Positions 62,916 to 64,000 of a DNA stretch of 64,000 bases are shown here, piece by piece. The DNA comes from Sphingomonas sp. AR_OL41 (GTDB taxonomy: Bacteria > Pseudomonadota > Alphaproteobacteria > Sphingomonadales > Sphingomonadaceae), in NCBI RefSeq assembly GCF_029911635.1, contig NZ_JARYTI010000005.1, positions 62,001 to 126,000 on the forward strand, written 5' to 3'. The first letter of the stretch is position 1; the number at the start of each line of letters is the position of its first letter. The position numbers and the translations under genes are program-made. The notes under the pieces are model-generated. The model was not told the origin of the DNA and made no database searches. It saw only the letters and a program-made list of their open reading frames with translations.

Positions 62916-63626
62916 TCAGCGCTTGCCCACCGGGTTCCCCCGGAAACCCGCGCGATCAGCGCGTTGCTCATCGACCAGGATCGGCGCCGTATCGAGCGTG
63001 AGCAGGCGCTCGGTATAGCCGCGGAGATAGCCTTCGCGCTCCGCCGCGCTGATACGACCCGGCCCGTAGACGACAAAGGGTTCAATCACGCCGAACCCGG
63101 TAAAGGCGAAGATGCCGCGATGGATCGGGAACAATATGTCCTCGATTCTCGCATAGACACCATCCTCCGAGTAGACATCTTCGAGACCACCGACCGACAC
63201 CGCGCACATCGCGCGCTTGCCGGCGAAGAAGCCGCCCTCGAACCAGCGCCCGCCGCCATAGGCGCGACCGACGGCGAACACCCGGTCGACCCAGCCCTTT
63301 AGGATCGCGGGTAGCCCGAGCCACCAGATCGGGAACTGGAACACCAGAATGTCGCACCAGGCGAGCTTGTCCATCTCGGCCTGGAGATCGGACACGAAGC
63401 CGCCATTGGCGCTGGCATGCGCCTCCTCGGTCTGCTGGCGCAGCTCAGCGGGGTTGGCGATGGTCACGAAGTTCCGGCGGTCCGACACGGGGTCGAAGCC
63501 CATGGCGTAGAGATCCGACACCTTCACCTCATGCCCGGCGGCGGTCAGCGCCGCGACGCCGGCGTGCAACATCGCGCCGTTAAAGCTGGTCGGCTCGGCA
63601 TGGGCGAAGACGATCAGAACACGCAT
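62916..63626 (-). CDS. NAD(P)H:quinone oxidoreductase (flavodoxin fold)
   Basis: A 236-residue NQO/MdaB-type flavoprotein: IVFAHAEPTSFNGAML at the N-terminal FMN/FAD site, DILVFQFPIWWLGLPAILKGWVDRV and KRAMCAVSVGG. It reduces quinones by two electrons and so avoids semiquinones. It converges with bufC; the 11-base gap leaves little room for a terminator. Confidence 0.9.
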   Translation of the reverse strand: MRVLIVFAHAEPTSFNGAMLHAGVAALTAAGHEVKVSDLYAMGFDPVSDRRNFVTIANPAELRQQTEEAHASANGGFVSDLQAEMDKLAWCDILVFQFPIWWLGLPAILKGWVDRVFAVGRAYGGGRWFEGGFFAGKRAMCAVSVGGLEDVYSEDGVYARIEDILFPIHRGIFAFTGFGVIEPFVVYGPGRISAAEREGYLRGYTERLLTLDTAPILVDEQRADRAGFRGNPVGKR

Positions 63627-63658
63627 CCAGGCCCTTCCATCACGATGGTCGCAATTTC

Positions 63659-64000
63659 TCAGGCAATGCCGGCAAGGGCAAGCACCGCTTCCATTCCCGG
63701 CGCGACGATCGCCGGGCCCGGCTCGATCGGCTCTCGTGGCACGCCGAGTCGGTTCACCCAGGCAGTGCGGTAGCCGAACCAGGCGGCACCGGCCGCGTCC
63801 CAGCCGCCAAAGGCGGCAAAGCCAATCCGCGACTTCGGCAGACCGAACGCGTCGATCGCCATCCCATAGGCCGCCCTGGCGGGCTTGAACTGGCGCACAC
63901 GATCAGTGCTCAGCACCTGCTCGAACAGCTCAGCGATGCCGCTGCGCGCCATGTTGGCGCGCAGCGTCGCCTCGCTGAGGTTCGAGAGAAAGGCGAGCCG
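63659..64000 (-). CDS. Haloacid dehalogenase type II, C-terminal part (5' end outside window)
   Basis: The last ~113 codons of a HAD-superfamily hydrolase: LAFLSNLSEATLR (motif II Ser), then FKPARAAYGMAIDAFGLPKSRIGF (motif III Lys), then GWDAAGAAWFGYRTAWVNR (motif IV), as in L-2-haloacid dehalogenases. The start and motif I lie beyond base 64000. Other HAD phosphatases are possible. Confidence 0.82.
   Translation of the reverse strand, partial: RLAFLSNLSEATLRANMARSGIAELFEQVLSTDRVRQFKPARAAYGMAIDAFGLPKSRIGFAAFGGWDAAGAAWFGYRTAWVNRLGVPREPIEPGPAIVAPGMEAVLALAGIA

Overview
The window is GC-rich chromosomal DNA of the kind found in Sphingomonadaceae (Sphingobium, Novosphingobium, Rhizorhabdus, Sphingomonas). 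The evidence is near-complete family matches to the sphingomonad lignin beta-aryl-ether genes (ligF-ligE-ligG, ligM), a TonB-dependent receptor, many glutathione S-transferases (nine in 44 kb), and a SigF/NrsF metal-stress locus of the Caulobacter type. No rRNA, tRNA, CRISPR or intact insertion sequence was seen.

Region 1 (1-30.5 kb) is an aromatic / lignin-dimer catabolic island. It holds an outer-membrane receptor, a GST pair resembling the heterodimeric beta-etherase BaeAB, an acyl-CoA ligase, a PQQ quinohemoprotein alcohol dehydrogenase, an amidohydrolase, several LigD/LigL-type SDRs, the O-demethylase LigM, a beta-keto-acid cleavage enzyme (BKACE), a GMC oxidoreductase, a thioesterase, a Nu-class GST divergent from ligF-ligE-ligG, an aldehyde dehydrogenase and a lignostilbene-type dioxygenase. 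Together they can be read as a route: C-alpha oxidation (SDRs), ether cleavage (LigF/LigE/BaeAB-like), glutathione removal (LigG/GSTNu), side-chain oxidation (GMC, ALDH), beta-keto acid cleavage (BKACE plus thioesterase) to vanillate, then O-demethylation (LigM). Two copies of an obscure CmcJ/NvfI-like oxygenase family lie in the island. An XRE regulator with a MmyB-type ligand domain is a candidate local regulator, and a 20-bp motif recurs at its own promoter, at the ligF/GSTNu promoters and before another GST.

Region 2 (30.5-42 kb) holds a degenerate msrB, a YkgJ-type cysteine-cluster protein, a CusCBA-type heavy-metal RND efflux operon with two small exported proteins, and an ECF sigma/anti-sigma unit with two cupredoxins (one frameshifted) and a metallophosphoesterase. 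Region 3 (42-49.7 kb) holds two GSTs, a LysR regulator and a tightly packed redox operon (AhpD-like, PNPOx-like, DUF1348, FMN reductase, cytochrome P460, cytochrome b, molybdopterin oxidoreductase). A fossil copy of the LysR/AhpD divergent promoter lies just before the 42.5-kb GST.

Region 4 (49.7-63 kb, plus the gene at 31.5 kb) is the most interesting part. Six perfect copies of GTAACC-N16-CGAA, the promoter form I recall for Caulobacter SigF, stand before six transcription units: YkgJ; a ferritin-like/KAS III-like/ABC exporter operon; a thioredoxin-CcdA-thioredoxin-zincin operon; araC-DUF1223; sigF-nrsF itself; and a bufferin-type RiPP operon (Cys-rich precursor bufA, DUF692/MNIO enzyme bufB, DUF2063 partner bufC). 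This looks like a compact metal / thiol-stress regulon in which the ferritin-KAS III-ABC operon has no function I recognise. The window ends with a quinone reductase and a truncated haloacid dehalogenase.
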